From Ignavibacteriota bacterium (GTDB lineage: Bacteria; Bacteroidota; Ignavibacteria; UBA10030; SZUA-254), in contig JACREZ010000023.1 of assembly GCA_016212665.1 (NCBI GenBank), positions 104,259 through 168,258 of the forward strand: a stretch of DNA of 64,000 nucleotides, given 5' to 3'. The notes beneath the pieces were generated by a model that ran no database searches, was not told the origin of the DNA, and saw only the letters and a list, made by a program, of their open reading frames with translations. Positions 1-8,544 of the stretch are shown here, in pieces (position 1 is the stretch's first letter; every line of letters begins with the position of its first letter). The position numbers and the translations under genes are program-made.

Positions 1-1383
1 AATCCGCAGCGACTTCACGGATGCGGCGTTTCGGAGGATGAGCGATTTCTGTTTCTTAGTTCGTCGCAGGGAGGAACCCGCGGCAACTCGCTGTACTATC
101 GTGATTTGAAATCCGGTCGTGACATGTTTGTTCCTATTTCTCAAACATTTGATGACCAATTCTCCGCTGTGAATAATTTCGGAGACAAAATCCTCATTCG
201 TACAAACAAGAACGCGCCGAATGGAAAACTTCTCCTTGTTGATACAAGAGACCCGCGCGAGCAGAATTGGGCGGAATTACTTCCCGAAGCGAAAGAGCCA
301 CTCAGCAGCGTTACAACTGCCGGAGAGAAAATTTTTGTAACGTACATGAAAGATGTTATGCCGCGCGTGTACGTGTACAATATTTCAGGAGTGATGGAAA
401 ATGAAATACCGCTTCCGATGGTCGGTTCGGTCGGCGGTTTCGGTGGGAAAAAGGAAGATGCTTTTGTGTTCTTCACGATGACTTCGTTCACGACTCCGTC
501 TGCAATTTACAAGTATGATTTAGCGACGCGGCAAATAACTCTGTTCAGAAAAACGGAATTAGATTTTAATGATGATGAGTATGAAACGAAGCAAGTGTTT
601 TTCAATAGCAAAGACGGCACTCGCATTCCAATGTTTATCATCCATAAGAAAAATGTGAAGTTGAACGGAAAGAATCCGACGATGTTGTACGGCTACGGCG
701 GCTTCAATGCAAGTATGAATCCGTCGTTTGACCCCGCACGATTAGTGTGGCTTGAACAAGGTGGTGTGTATGCAATTGCCAATTTGCGCGGCGGAAGCGA
801 ATACGGAGAAAAATGGCACGAAGCCGGAACGAAATTGAACAAGCAAAATGTGTTCGATGATTTCATTGCCGCGGCGGAATATCTTATCAAACAAAAATAT
901 ACATCATCGGAAAAGTTGGGAATCTACGGTCGCTCGAACGGCGGCTTGCTTATCGGCGCCGTGATGAATCAGCGTCCTGATTTATTTCGCGTTGCACTTC
1001 CGGCTGTGGGCGTGATGGATATGCTTCGATTCCACAAATTCACTATCGGTTGGGCATGGACAAACGATTACGGTTCGAGCGATGATGAAGCACAGTTCAA
1101 ATATCTCTACAAATATTCTCCGCTCCATAATGTTCGTTCAAAGGTTGATTATCCCGCTACACTCGTCACAACCGCAGACCACGATGACCGCGTTGTGCCG
1201 GCACATTCCTTCAAATATATTGCGACGTTGCAGGAGAAATATAAAGGCAATAATCCCGTTCTCATCCGCATCGAAACAAAAGCCGGGCACGGCGGCGGCA
1301 AACCGACATCCAAGATTATCGAAGAGAACGCGGATATGTTCGCGTTTACATGGTACAATATGGGATTTACTCCTAAGTGGTGA
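1..1383 (+). CDS. Prolyl oligopeptidase family serine peptidase (S9A), 5' end outside window
   Basis: The reading frame is open from base 1, so this is the C-terminal 460 codons of a longer gene; S9A enzymes are usually about 690-720 residues, so most of the N-terminal propeller part is missing. The residues before the first in-window NTG codon (HGCGVSEDERFLF) already match the propeller repeats, so no start lies here. The alpha/beta hydrolase domain is complete: the nucleophile motif GRSNGG has its Ser codon at 934-936, the acid is in the HDDRVVP motif near 1180-1200, and the His is in KAGHGGGKP with its codon at 1288-1290. Known members cut short peptides after proline; location (periplasm or cytoplasm) cannot be judged without the N-terminus. 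It ends with TGA at 1381-1383. Confidence 0.95.
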   Translation, partial: NPQRLHGCGVSEDERFLFLSSSQGGTRGNSLYYRDLKSGRDMFVPISQTFDDQFSAVNNFGDKILIRTNKNAPNGKLLLVDTRDPREQNWAELLPEAKEPLSSVTTAGEKIFVTYMKDVMPRVYVYNISGVMENEIPLPMVGSVGGFGGKKEDAFVFFTMTSFTTPSAIYKYDLATRQITLFRKTELDFNDDEYETKQVFFNSKDGTRIPMFIIHKKNVKLNGKNPTMLYGYGGFNASMNPSFDPARLVWLEQGGVYAIANLRGGSEYGEKWHEAGTKLNKQNVFDDFIAAAEYLIKQKYTSSEKLGIYGRSNGGLLIGAVMNQRPDLFRVALPAVGVMDMLRFHKFTIGWAWTNDYGSSDDEAQFKYLYKYSPLHNVRSKVDYPATLVTTADHDDRVVPAHSFKYIATLQEKYKGNNPVLIRIETKAGHGGGKPTSKIIEENADMFAFTWYNMGFTPKW

Positions 1384-1402
1384 GCACGTGAGTAATAGAG
1401 AA

Positions 1403-1442
1403 ATGGAATGATGGAGTGATGGAGTTGTGGAGTGACGGAGTG
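1403..1442. repeat. Octamer tandem repeat (5 units)
   Basis: Five consecutive 8-bp units of the form ATGGAGTG with one or two changes each run from 1403 to 1442, 20 bp after the peptidase stop. A looser 7-bp CTCTGCG-like pattern follows to about 1490. This belongs with the other short-period intergenic arrays of this window. Confidence 0.7.
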
Positions 1443-1511
1443 CAAACTCTTGTTCTGTAAACTCTGCGCTCTCTGCGTCTCTGTGAAACAAAATATTTTC
1501 GAATGTATATT

Positions 1512-2405
1512 TTATGGTTTTCCGTGCCGGGAAGTCTGTGGTTCTCGACGACCTGAATTTGAAGCATTCTCAGTTGATTCGTGACGTGTTGTACCGAAAT
1601 CTCTTCTCTTGTTTTCGATTGGCGGTGCAGGATTAACAGGATAATAAACCGGTATTGCGATAGGAAGAGGAGGGGGACATGGCGGGTGTGGTTCTGGTCT
1701 GGGTTGTGGTGGTGGTCCCGGTGATGGTAGTGGCGTCGGTTCATCACTTGTATCATCCTTGGGTTCTTGAGTAAAAATTAATTCCCGGTCAAATAATTTT
1801 TCTCTAAAAAGTAATCCGTCAACTAATCCATCGGATGAATGGAACCGAATGAATGCCTGTTCAATCTCTCCATCATCAAATGCAAGAATGACTGATTTGT
1901 CTTCAGCCCGAAAGTAGCCGTCTCTTCTTGAAAAGTTACTCGTCGAATTTTCCGTCGGCTCGGTCAATGTAAATTTCATATCATCATAAAATTGAAGACA
2001 CGACGCAAACCAAGATGTATCTTCAGACGGATAAAACGCTCCAACGCATAGTTGTTCAACCTCTCCGAACTTTTTTCTGTTGAATTTTCTCTGAACTCCA
2101 TCCGGGTAGGTTACAAGTAACCTGTTTCTCTCTATGGAACAAAGGAAATCGTTATTCTCACCTTCATCAGAAATACGAATCGAGTTTTGAGAAAGTGAAT
2201 ATGATTGCGGGAGCCCATCCACTTCAATCTTTGTATCTGAAAGAAAGCGAAACGTATGCACTTCCTCGAACGTCGGATATTCCCACTCTCCGCGAAGGAG
2301 TGTCAGAAGGCGTTGTTCTTCAAATGAAGTTTGGCTTTGTACTGTCGAAGCGATGACAAGTAGAGCCGAAAGTAAAACCGTAAACGAAAGTAAAACGTGT
2401 TTCAT
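1512..2405 (-). CDS. Secreted protein of unknown function with proline-rich C-terminus
   Basis: The 297-residue product opens with a clear signal peptide (MKHVLLSFTVLLSALLVIASTVQSQ), so it is exported. Residues about 30-215 alternate short beta-strand-like stretches with charged loops (GEWEYPTFEEVHTFRF, LLVTYPDGVQRKF) and look like a small beta-sheet domain. The C-terminal 80 residues are a low-complexity Pro-rich tail (PPPQPRPEPHPP) ending in a basic segment. I do not recognise a family. It is a single gene on the minus strand, downstream of the S46 peptidase gene. Translation probably starts at the ATG at 2405, because the signal peptide begins there and a GGAGA sequence lies just upstream. 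Confidence 0.7.
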   Translation of the reverse strand: MKHVLLSFTVLLSALLVIASTVQSQTSFEEQRLLTLLRGEWEYPTFEEVHTFRFLSDTKIEVDGLPQSYSLSQNSIRISDEGENNDFLCSIERNRLLVTYPDGVQRKFNRKKFGEVEQLCVGAFYPSEDTSWFASCLQFYDDMKFTLTEPTENSTSNFSRRDGYFRAEDKSVILAFDDGEIEQAFIRFHSSDGLVDGLLFREKLFDRELIFTQEPKDDTSDEPTPLPSPGPPPQPRPEPHPPCPPPLPIAIPVYYPVNPAPPIENKRRDFGTTRHESTENASNSGRREPQTSRHGKP

Positions 2406-2576
2406 TGATTTCTCCTGAATTTTAGTCGTTCGGCTATGGACAACTACAGTGCCATTTTCTTCTTTTTATATCGAAATGAAATCGAAGAAATCAATTCAAA
2501 TTCATTACATGAGAAGAAACCTCATTGGCAGTTGTCCACAGAACTCAACAACGTTTCGGGAAAAACCGACACAAAG

Positions 2577-4736
2577 TTAATCAGAAGTTCCGACTCCCAT
2601 CTCTTCCAATAAAAATCCCGCGCCGCCGACCATTTCCGTTACCCACAGAACGTACCGAATGTCCACAGCAATCGAGCGGCTGTAATCCTGACTCCATGCG
2701 TAATCGTTAATCGTTGCTTCAAACGCGCGGTCGAAGTTCACGCCAATGAGTTCTCCGTCCGCATTCAAGACTGCGCTTCCGGAGTTACCACCTGTTGTAT
2801 CGAGATTGTAGAGCATCGCAACCGGAACGTCATTCAATTTTTTGTTCTTGAATCGTCCGAGGTTTTTCGCTTTGTACTGCTCGATGAGTTTCAGTGGAGT
2901 GTTGTACGGCTCGACTCCCGTTGTTTTATCCAACACACCGCGTATGGTTGTAAAGGGAGAAGCATACAACGCATCGGCAGGAGAGTAGCCCTGAATTTTC
3001 CCGAACGTCAGTCGCAATGTGCTGTTTGCATCAGGAATAAAATCTTTCTTCATGAATTGCTGTTTTATGTCAACAAGCAGCGCGTACAATTTTGAAAGCG
3101 CCCCATCCCGCTTTTGCCGGGTTTGCTTGAGTTGTTGATACGCGGGATACAACGCTCGCGCAAGATTAACGAACGGTTCATTGGACTGTTCAAGTTCTTC
3201 CGGCTTTTTCATCAAAGATGTTAACACAAAATTTTCATCTTTTAATGTTGATGATGAATATATTTGTTCGATGAATCGTGAAATTGACTGCTCAGAATAA
3301 TCATTTGTGAGAAGACTATCGAGTTGGAATATCCTCTGCCCGACAGGAAGTTTGCCGGCGCGTGTGAGCAATTCTTTGAAAAAGATTTTGTCCACCGGTT
3401 CGTGGTAATTCTTCACGCTGAGTTGCAGTGATTCTTTCATTCGGACAATGTTCCGTTCCATATATGCAGACTCGCGTTCGAGGTCGGGCTTTTGTAATTC
3501 CCGTGTCCCTTCAAACAACGTGTAGCCAAGAGAAAACAATGTTGATGCAGACCGGAGATAATCCAGCGTCATTTCGTAGTCGAAGCGTGCACGCATTTCC
3601 TGAAAGACAGTTCCGATTTCCTGAAGAATTGTGCCGCATTGTGTCTTTCGTTGTGTATCTTCATCTATAAATGATTGCAATCGTTTCTCTTCTTCCTCTT
3701 TCTTCGAGACAAGGTCAATCCGTTTCATTCCTTTAAGTTTGCCGCGGTAATTTTTCATCGTGTTGGCAAGTCCTTTAATTCTGCCATCAAGTTTGATTCC
3801 GACAGCGCGATCGTTTTCGCTCATCGTTTGCATCGTTTCGATTTGCCATTCAAACAAATCGGCAATGTAGGGCATCCGTAGTTCCTGCTCGAACGAAAGA
3901 TAATGCGACGTGCGATGCCGGAACGTTCGCCCCGGATAGCCAAGAATAAACACTGCATCATTTTCTTCTACGCCGTCGGGATTTACTTTGAGAAACTTTT
4001 TCGGATGATAAGGAACATTCTCTGTTGAATACTCAGCAGGCGAACCATCTTTCCCGACATACGCACGCAGGAACGAAAAATCACCTGTGTGACGGGGCCA
4101 CATCCAGTTGTCATCTTCGCCGCCAAATTCACCGATGCCCCTTGGCGGAATATACACCATGCGAACATCTTTCAAATATGTATAGATGAACAGGATGTAT
4201 GATTTGCCCGCGAACATTTCTGAAACCTCCGCACGCTTGCCTGCATTTTGTTTTTCCGTTTCTGCGACAATCTCTTTGATGCGTTTGTCAATTGCTTTTG
4301 AGCGTGAAGCAAAGTCCATCGTATCGCTGATGGCGCTGAGAACATCGCCTGAAACATCTTTGTACGAATCGGTAATGCGAACAGTAATTCCTTTTGCAGG
4401 AAGTTCCTCGCCGCGTGTCTTTGCCAGAAATCCGTCGGTGATGTAATCATGCTCGGCGGTGCTTGCCTGCTGCACAGCGCCGAAAGCGCAATGATGATTG
4501 GTAATCATCAATCCCTCCGGCGAAACAAACGAACCGCTACAGCCGCTCAGTTGAACGATTGCGTCAATCAACCCGACGTCCCCCGACTCATAAATGTCTT
4601 TTGCGGTGAGATTCAATCCCTTCGCTTTGAGATTGAGTTTCCCGATTTCACTGAGCGGGTACATTCCTTCATCGGCGAGGAGTTGGAACGAAAGAAATAA
4701 GAAAAGGAGTACGGTTGCTGAAAAATGTTTGAACAT
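2577..4736 (-). CDS. S46 family dipeptidyl-peptidase (DPP7/DPP11-like)
   Basis: This exported serine peptidase removes dipeptides from the N-termini of oligopeptides in the periplasm or at the cell surface, a peptide-scavenging role known for S46 enzymes of Bacteroidota. I start it at the ATG at 4736 rather than the longer frame: the signal peptide MFKHFSATVLLFLFLSF begins there, an AGGAA box lies just upstream, and the 719-residue length matches the family. The chymotrypsin-like fold shows the catalytic His in MITNHHCAFG (residues 81-82) and the nucleophile in GGNSGSAVLN (Ser about 652). The long helical insertion typical of the family sits between them. DPP7-type or DPP11-type specificity cannot be settled from the motifs alone. 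Confidence 0.93.
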   Translation of the reverse strand: MFKHFSATVLLFLFLSFQLLADEGMYPLSEIGKLNLKAKGLNLTAKDIYESGDVGLIDAIVQLSGCSGSFVSPEGLMITNHHCAFGAVQQASTAEHDYITDGFLAKTRGEELPAKGITVRITDSYKDVSGDVLSAISDTMDFASRSKAIDKRIKEIVAETEKQNAGKRAEVSEMFAGKSYILFIYTYLKDVRMVYIPPRGIGEFGGEDDNWMWPRHTGDFSFLRAYVGKDGSPAEYSTENVPYHPKKFLKVNPDGVEENDAVFILGYPGRTFRHRTSHYLSFEQELRMPYIADLFEWQIETMQTMSENDRAVGIKLDGRIKGLANTMKNYRGKLKGMKRIDLVSKKEEEEKRLQSFIDEDTQRKTQCGTILQEIGTVFQEMRARFDYEMTLDYLRSASTLFSLGYTLFEGTRELQKPDLERESAYMERNIVRMKESLQLSVKNYHEPVDKIFFKELLTRAGKLPVGQRIFQLDSLLTNDYSEQSISRFIEQIYSSSTLKDENFVLTSLMKKPEELEQSNEPFVNLARALYPAYQQLKQTRQKRDGALSKLYALLVDIKQQFMKKDFIPDANSTLRLTFGKIQGYSPADALYASPFTTIRGVLDKTTGVEPYNTPLKLIEQYKAKNLGRFKNKKLNDVPVAMLYNLDTTGGNSGSAVLNADGELIGVNFDRAFEATINDYAWSQDYSRSIAVDIRYVLWVTEMVGGAGFLLEEMGVGTSD

Positions 4737-4789
4737 GTTAAAATTCCTATAGCTAATTTTGGTGATGAAAATAATAAGAAGCGCGCAGA

Positions 4790-4845
4790 GTTTCAAGTTT
4801 ACAGTTTCCGGTTTTCAGTTTCGCGTTTGTCGTTCTGGGTTGTTC
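4790..4845. repeat. GTTTNNN heptamer array (8 units)
   Basis: Eight head-to-tail 7-bp units begin at 4790 and keep phase to 4845; the first six have the form GTTTNNN and the last two are GTTCTGG and GTTGTTC. The three N positions vary between units, so it is a degenerate array. It lies 54 bp upstream of the S46 gene start, in the 533-bp gap that also holds two other repeat types. Confidence 0.85.
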
Positions 4846-4901
4846 GCTTATGGATACCTTTCTAATGTTACGATTAAATCAAAACAGGATGAAGTCAATG
4901 C

Positions 4902-4938
4902 GGCTGATAATCATCCATGTGGTGGTTGATTATCAGCC
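4902..4938. repeat. Inverted repeat (15-bp arms)
   Basis: The arm GGCTGATAATCATCC (4902-4916) is matched at 14 of 15 positions by the complementary arm at 4924-4938, with a 7-nt loop. No T-run follows on either strand, so a Rho-independent terminator is unlikely. Confidence 0.7.
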
Positions 4939-4976
4939 AAAGAAGAAAATCATAACTGACGTTACGCATACTTTCT

Positions 4977-5080
4977 AACCCCAACGGGGTGAAATAATTA
5001 TAGAAATGAATAACAATCAAGCTAAAACTCCGTAGGAGTGATATAGAAATTCCTATTTCACCCCTATCGGGGTTTATAAT
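4977..5080. repeat. Cluster of three palindromic 'CCCC-GGGG-TGAAATA' elements
   Basis: Three related units lie close together: 4977-5014 (AACCCCAACGGGGTGAAATA), 5024-5050 (the same layout with CTCCGTAGGAG as palindrome) and 5055-5080 in reverse orientation (palindrome CCCCTATCGGGG). Each has a small GC palindrome followed by TGAAATA or TGATATA and then an AT-rich tail. They look like a dispersed REP-like intergenic element. The rest of the 4737-5269 gap shows no gene. Confidence 0.75.
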
Positions 5081-5269
5081 TTTGTTTTGAAATTTTTCTA
5101 CAATTATGATATCCTTACAGAATTTTTCATTCAATGGTGTTCCTTACATAACATCACATCATAAATCTTGAATACTCAATCATTACCACCAACCATTTCC
5201 CAAACTCTTCGTATCTTGCTTGAAAACTATTAAACCAAAAATCGTCAACCAGTTAACCTCTCACCAACC

Positions 5270-5923
5270 ATGTTCATCGGACACTTCGCCGTTGGTTTTG
5301 CCGTAAAGAAACTTGCGCCAAAATCTAATCTTGCAACTAATTTTATCGCCGTACAATTTCTTGATTTGCTCTGGCCCCCACTCCTGTTGCTCGGCGTAGA
5401 ACGAGTCGCGATTGAGCCGGGGAATACCGCAGTTACTCCGCTCAACTTTATTTCATATCCGTACTCTCACAGTTTGTTGATGACTGCCTTATGGGCAACA
5501 CTTGTTGCAGGCGTATATTTTCTTGTTCGAAAAGAAAAGAGAGAAGCAATGGTGTTATGGTTCGCTGTGTTAAGTCATTGGATATTGGATGTCATCACGC
5601 ACCGTCCTGATTTGCCGTTGACACCGGGCAGTTCTTCATTCTTCGGTTTCGGGTTGTGGAACTCTGTTGCGGCAACAGTCATCATTGAAGGAGGTCTGTT
5701 TGCTCTGGGAATTTATTTTTACACCATCGCAACGAAGGTAAAGAACAAAAAAGGAATAATTGGATTCTGGAGTCTCATCGCATTTCTTCTCCTCATTTAT
5801 TGCATGAATCTTTTCGGACCGCCTCCGCCAAATGTTGAAGCAATTCCGTGGGCGGGATTGAGTCTGTGGCTGTTGGTTCTCTGGGCGTGGTGGGTGGAAC
5901 GGAATAGAGAAGAATTGAGTTGA
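5270..5923 (+). CDS. Integral membrane protein, YdjM-like putative metal-dependent hydrolase
   Basis: The 217-residue protein starts MFIGHFAVGFAVKK and has several hydrophobic segments (about 43-58, 72-90, 95-110, 130-150, 165-180, 190-205). The pattern of an N-terminal GHF, then PYSHSLL near residue 65 and SHWILDVITHRPD near residue 105, is the His/Asp layout of the YdjM-like (DUF457-type) membrane proteins, which are often annotated as membrane-bound metal-dependent hydrolases though the reaction is not established. It is followed 39 bp later by the unknown-NYN gene pair on the same strand, but the gap and different character suggest a separate unit. Confidence 0.75.
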   Translation: MFIGHFAVGFAVKKLAPKSNLATNFIAVQFLDLLWPPLLLLGVERVAIEPGNTAVTPLNFISYPYSHSLLMTALWATLVAGVYFLVRKEKREAMVLWFAVLSHWILDVITHRPDLPLTPGSSSFFGFGLWNSVAATVIIEGGLFALGIYFYTIATKVKNKKGIIGFWSLIAFLLLIYCMNLFGPPPPNVEAIPWAGLSLWLLVLWAWWVERNREELS

Positions 5924-5962
5924 ACAATTTGATTAAATCAGAAATATTTTCTTTTTTGGGAC

Positions 5963-7027
5963 ATGGAATTAACAATTATCAATAGAAAAGATACGAAGAT
6001 TTCCGATGAAGACGACGCAGCATTACTTACGACGGGATTTTGTTTTGCGACTCATGTTCATTTCGCGGCAGTTGGCGCTACTTTCATATCGTTATACAGG
6101 GATTTTCCTACGTTACCTGAAAACCTTAAACGCGGTCTGATTAAAACAATCGTCCCTGGAAAGAATACTTCTATAACAGAGGAGAGAATTGATGAAGTCT
6201 ATACCCGGTTGAAAGCGTTGAGGAAACAACGGGGAAAAATAATTGAGGAAATAAAACTGATTCGAGCTTCTGAAAAATTTATTAAGTCAATGGAAGAGCA
6301 TGTTCAACAAACGTTTGAGAACTTTCTTACACATTTTCATTTAATGAATATTGTGAAGTTTACTAATGATGACGAATCGAACATAATACAGACGTGGACC
6401 CTGAACGGATATAATCCTGATTCTGACCATCCGGATTATTATCTTCATTGTGTTGCCACTACATTGTATCACCTGGAAGAACTACCATTCTTTCCCTCAG
6501 TAATGGAAACGGTAGCATGTAAATTTACGGCGAGTAATCAGGATGGACTCCCTTTGCAACATCAGGATGAGATAGTTTTCCTCAGCGAGCCATTATTTTT
6601 TCTTCCGCTTGTAGGAAAACTGGAAGAATCCCAGATACTTATCTTCCGAAACGATTTCTTCGCGGAAATGATAACGTGGCATGATCTTGTATTAGCAAAA
6701 GCTAAGGAGCTTTCTACGGTTGAATTTACATCTGAACAAATTCCTTATCTCAACAAGACACTTCACCAGTTTCAGCAGGTATGTGAATCAATACAGACGC
6801 TCATCGATGCTCATCCTTTTATCCATTTATTAAAGAGTAAGGAAGGAGAGGTCAAACAATATTGTGTGCATCTCGGAATTACTTCGTTCAGAAATCTCCT
6901 TTCAATATATCGGTTGCTGGGTATTATCAATGAACAGGAAACGCTCTACATTCTGGAAGAAACAGAACAGCACGTAAACTTGCAGAATTGCGGCTTGTTT
7001 CTGTATCTTCAATCGTACGAATCATAA
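5963..7027 (+). CDS. Protein of unknown function, partner of the NYN RNase gene
   Basis: I do not recognise this 354-residue protein. It has no signal peptide or transmembrane segment, so it is probably cytosolic. Residues about 60-115 (PENLKRGLIKTI to KSMEEHV) are highly charged and predicted helical, possibly a short coiled coil. A central part (about 130-235) mixes aromatic and acidic residues (DSDHPDYYLHCVATTLYHLEE). The C-terminal 100 residues look helical. It lies only 14 bp upstream of the NYN-domain gene on the same strand, so the two are very probably co-transcribed and may act together, for example as a regulator or substrate-recognition factor of the RNase. That functional link is inference from spacing only. 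Confidence 0.6.
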   Translation: MELTIINRKDTKISDEDDAALLTTGFCFATHVHFAAVGATFISLYRDFPTLPENLKRGLIKTIVPGKNTSITEERIDEVYTRLKALRKQRGKIIEEIKLIRASEKFIKSMEEHVQQTFENFLTHFHLMNIVKFTNDDESNIIQTWTLNGYNPDSDHPDYYLHCVATTLYHLEELPFFPSVMETVACKFTASNQDGLPLQHQDEIVFLSEPLFFLPLVGKLEESQILIFRNDFFAEMITWHDLVLAKAKELSTVEFTSEQIPYLNKTLHQFQQVCESIQTLIDAHPFIHLLKSKEGEVKQYCVHLGITSFRNLLSIYRLLGIINEQETLYILEETEQHVNLQNCGLFLYLQSYES

Positions 7028-7041
7028 CATGAAAGGCGCGT

Positions 7042-8460
7042 ATGGCATCAAAAATAAAGTTCGAATATATCGAGACTAAAGAGTATCTCGATTTCCCGGT
7101 TATCGTGGTGAGCGATATTTTCGGTTTCACCCGGTTTGCCGAATTTCATAATGTGAAGTTCATTTTCCGTGTACATGAAAATGAGTATCCTTCTTTTGTC
7201 TTCCCTCATGACGGAGCGATGTATAAAATTGACGGGCAGGGTTACCGCGAGGTTGAAGATTACTGTGAAAGTATGAAAAACGGTTTTCCCAACGCGGCGC
7301 TATTTTACGAAGCAAAGAAAAGCGGTTGTGAATCATTTACAGAGTTCGAGGAACTGAAGAAAACCGGGGTGGAAAGCAAGGAGGATTTTCTTCAGGCGCA
7401 GAAGGGTGGTTTTGTAAAAGGGTTCGATGAATTCAAGAAGAAGTTTGAACAGTACAAGAGCAATAAAAATACAGCAATCATTCCCGATAGTATTGATAAT
7501 GCAACGAAACTGATGAAATACGCGATGAGCAAAGGATTGAAAACGTATCAGGAATTTGCAAAAGTGTACGATGCCGGTTACCCGGATGTGATGATGTTTA
7601 CCGAGGCGAACACCAAGGGATTTGCTCACTCGCATGATTTTTATTCCGCTCTGAAAGCAGGCTTTTCCGAGGTGAAAGAATATGAGGATGCGAAGCGACT
7701 CGCCATTGCAACAAAAAAAGAATATGAAGATTTCCGCAAATTGAAGAATGCCAATATCGGACAATACGCGATGGATGTTTTTCAAGTAATTGAATTGCTC
7801 AAAGCGCAGGAAAACGGGAGCCGGCTCAGTCTCGCGCAGATACGTGAACTTCTTAGTAACGAGCAGGAAAAATATAAACGCGCATTCATCGGCAACGATA
7901 TGAAAGTACTTCCGCTCTGGTATTCGCGGCAGTTGGAAACACAGGAACAGTTGCAAAATTTTTTTCTGAATCACGCGGAAGCGAAGAAGAATGGTTTCTA
8001 TGACAAAGAGACGGAGATGTTTGAAATCTTCCGGCTTTCCAAAAGCAAGGTGTATATTGACGGAAGTAATGTGGCAATGCATGGCAAAGAGGAAAAGAGC
8101 GAATCGGCGCGTGCAGAAAATCTCCGAAAAGTTATTGATGCTTTGAAGGGGCGCGGCTTCAAGGATATAACAATCATCGCCGATGCTTCGCTTCGTTATC
8201 GCTTTCACGATAAGGAGATATTGGAAAGCGTAAAACAGTCTGTGAATTATTATGAAGTTCCCTCGCATACTTCTGCAGACGATTTTCTTATCGAACATGC
8301 GCGATTAGATAAGTGTTTTATCATTTCTAACGATACGTTTACCGATTGGAAAGTGAAAGATAAATGGATTGCCTTGAATATTGACCACATCCGAATCCCG
8401 TTTTTGATAACGGAAGGACGCGTCACGTTTACCGGATTGGAAAACGGAAACGGCGGTTAG
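7042..8460 (+). CDS. Zc3h12a/NYN-type ribonuclease domain protein with 14-residue repeats
   Basis: The C-terminal 130 residues (about 336-465) are a PIN-like NYN domain of the Zc3h12a (Regnase) type: KVYIDGSNVAM carries Asp340 and Asn343, IIADAS carries Asp381, SADDFL carries Asp413-Asp414 and ISNDTF carries Asp431, a full set of acidic metal-binding positions for a Mg-dependent RNase. After an N-terminal 65-residue region, residues about 70-235 hold roughly ten imperfect 14-residue repeats with consensus [FY]xxAxKxGFxxxx[DE] (for example FYEAKKSGCESFTE, FTEANTKGFAHSHD, FYSALKAGFSEVKE), probably a helical scaffold. A helical linker (240-330) joins the two. RNase activity is inferred from the motifs; the target is unknown. 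The upstream gene is 14 bp away. Confidence 0.85.
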   Translation: MASKIKFEYIETKEYLDFPVIVVSDIFGFTRFAEFHNVKFIFRVHENEYPSFVFPHDGAMYKIDGQGYREVEDYCESMKNGFPNAALFYEAKKSGCESFTEFEELKKTGVESKEDFLQAQKGGFVKGFDEFKKKFEQYKSNKNTAIIPDSIDNATKLMKYAMSKGLKTYQEFAKVYDAGYPDVMMFTEANTKGFAHSHDFYSALKAGFSEVKEYEDAKRLAIATKKEYEDFRKLKNANIGQYAMDVFQVIELLKAQENGSRLSLAQIRELLSNEQEKYKRAFIGNDMKVLPLWYSRQLETQEQLQNFFLNHAEAKKNGFYDKETEMFEIFRLSKSKVYIDGSNVAMHGKEEKSESARAENLRKVIDALKGRGFKDITIIADASLRYRFHDKEILESVKQSVNYYEVPSHTSADDFLIEHARLDKCFIISNDTFTDWKVKDKWIALNIDHIRIPFLITEGRVTFTGLENGNGG

Positions 8461-8544
8461 TTTGGAGAGGAACGTGCAACATGCACCATGTAGAATTCCA
8501 ACAAATTGTAGAAGAAACGGTCAGGAATCCTGCTTCAAAGGGTT

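Noticed and set aside
4895..5134. Minus-strand frame of 79 codons in the repeat field
   Set aside because: It spans the palindromic elements and has no ribosome binding site or recognisable sequence.
7333..8298. Long antisense open frame (321 codons) within the NYN RNase gene
   Set aside because: The composition is Phe/Leu-rich without domains and it lies fully opposite a gene with clear motifs; it is a shadow frame.
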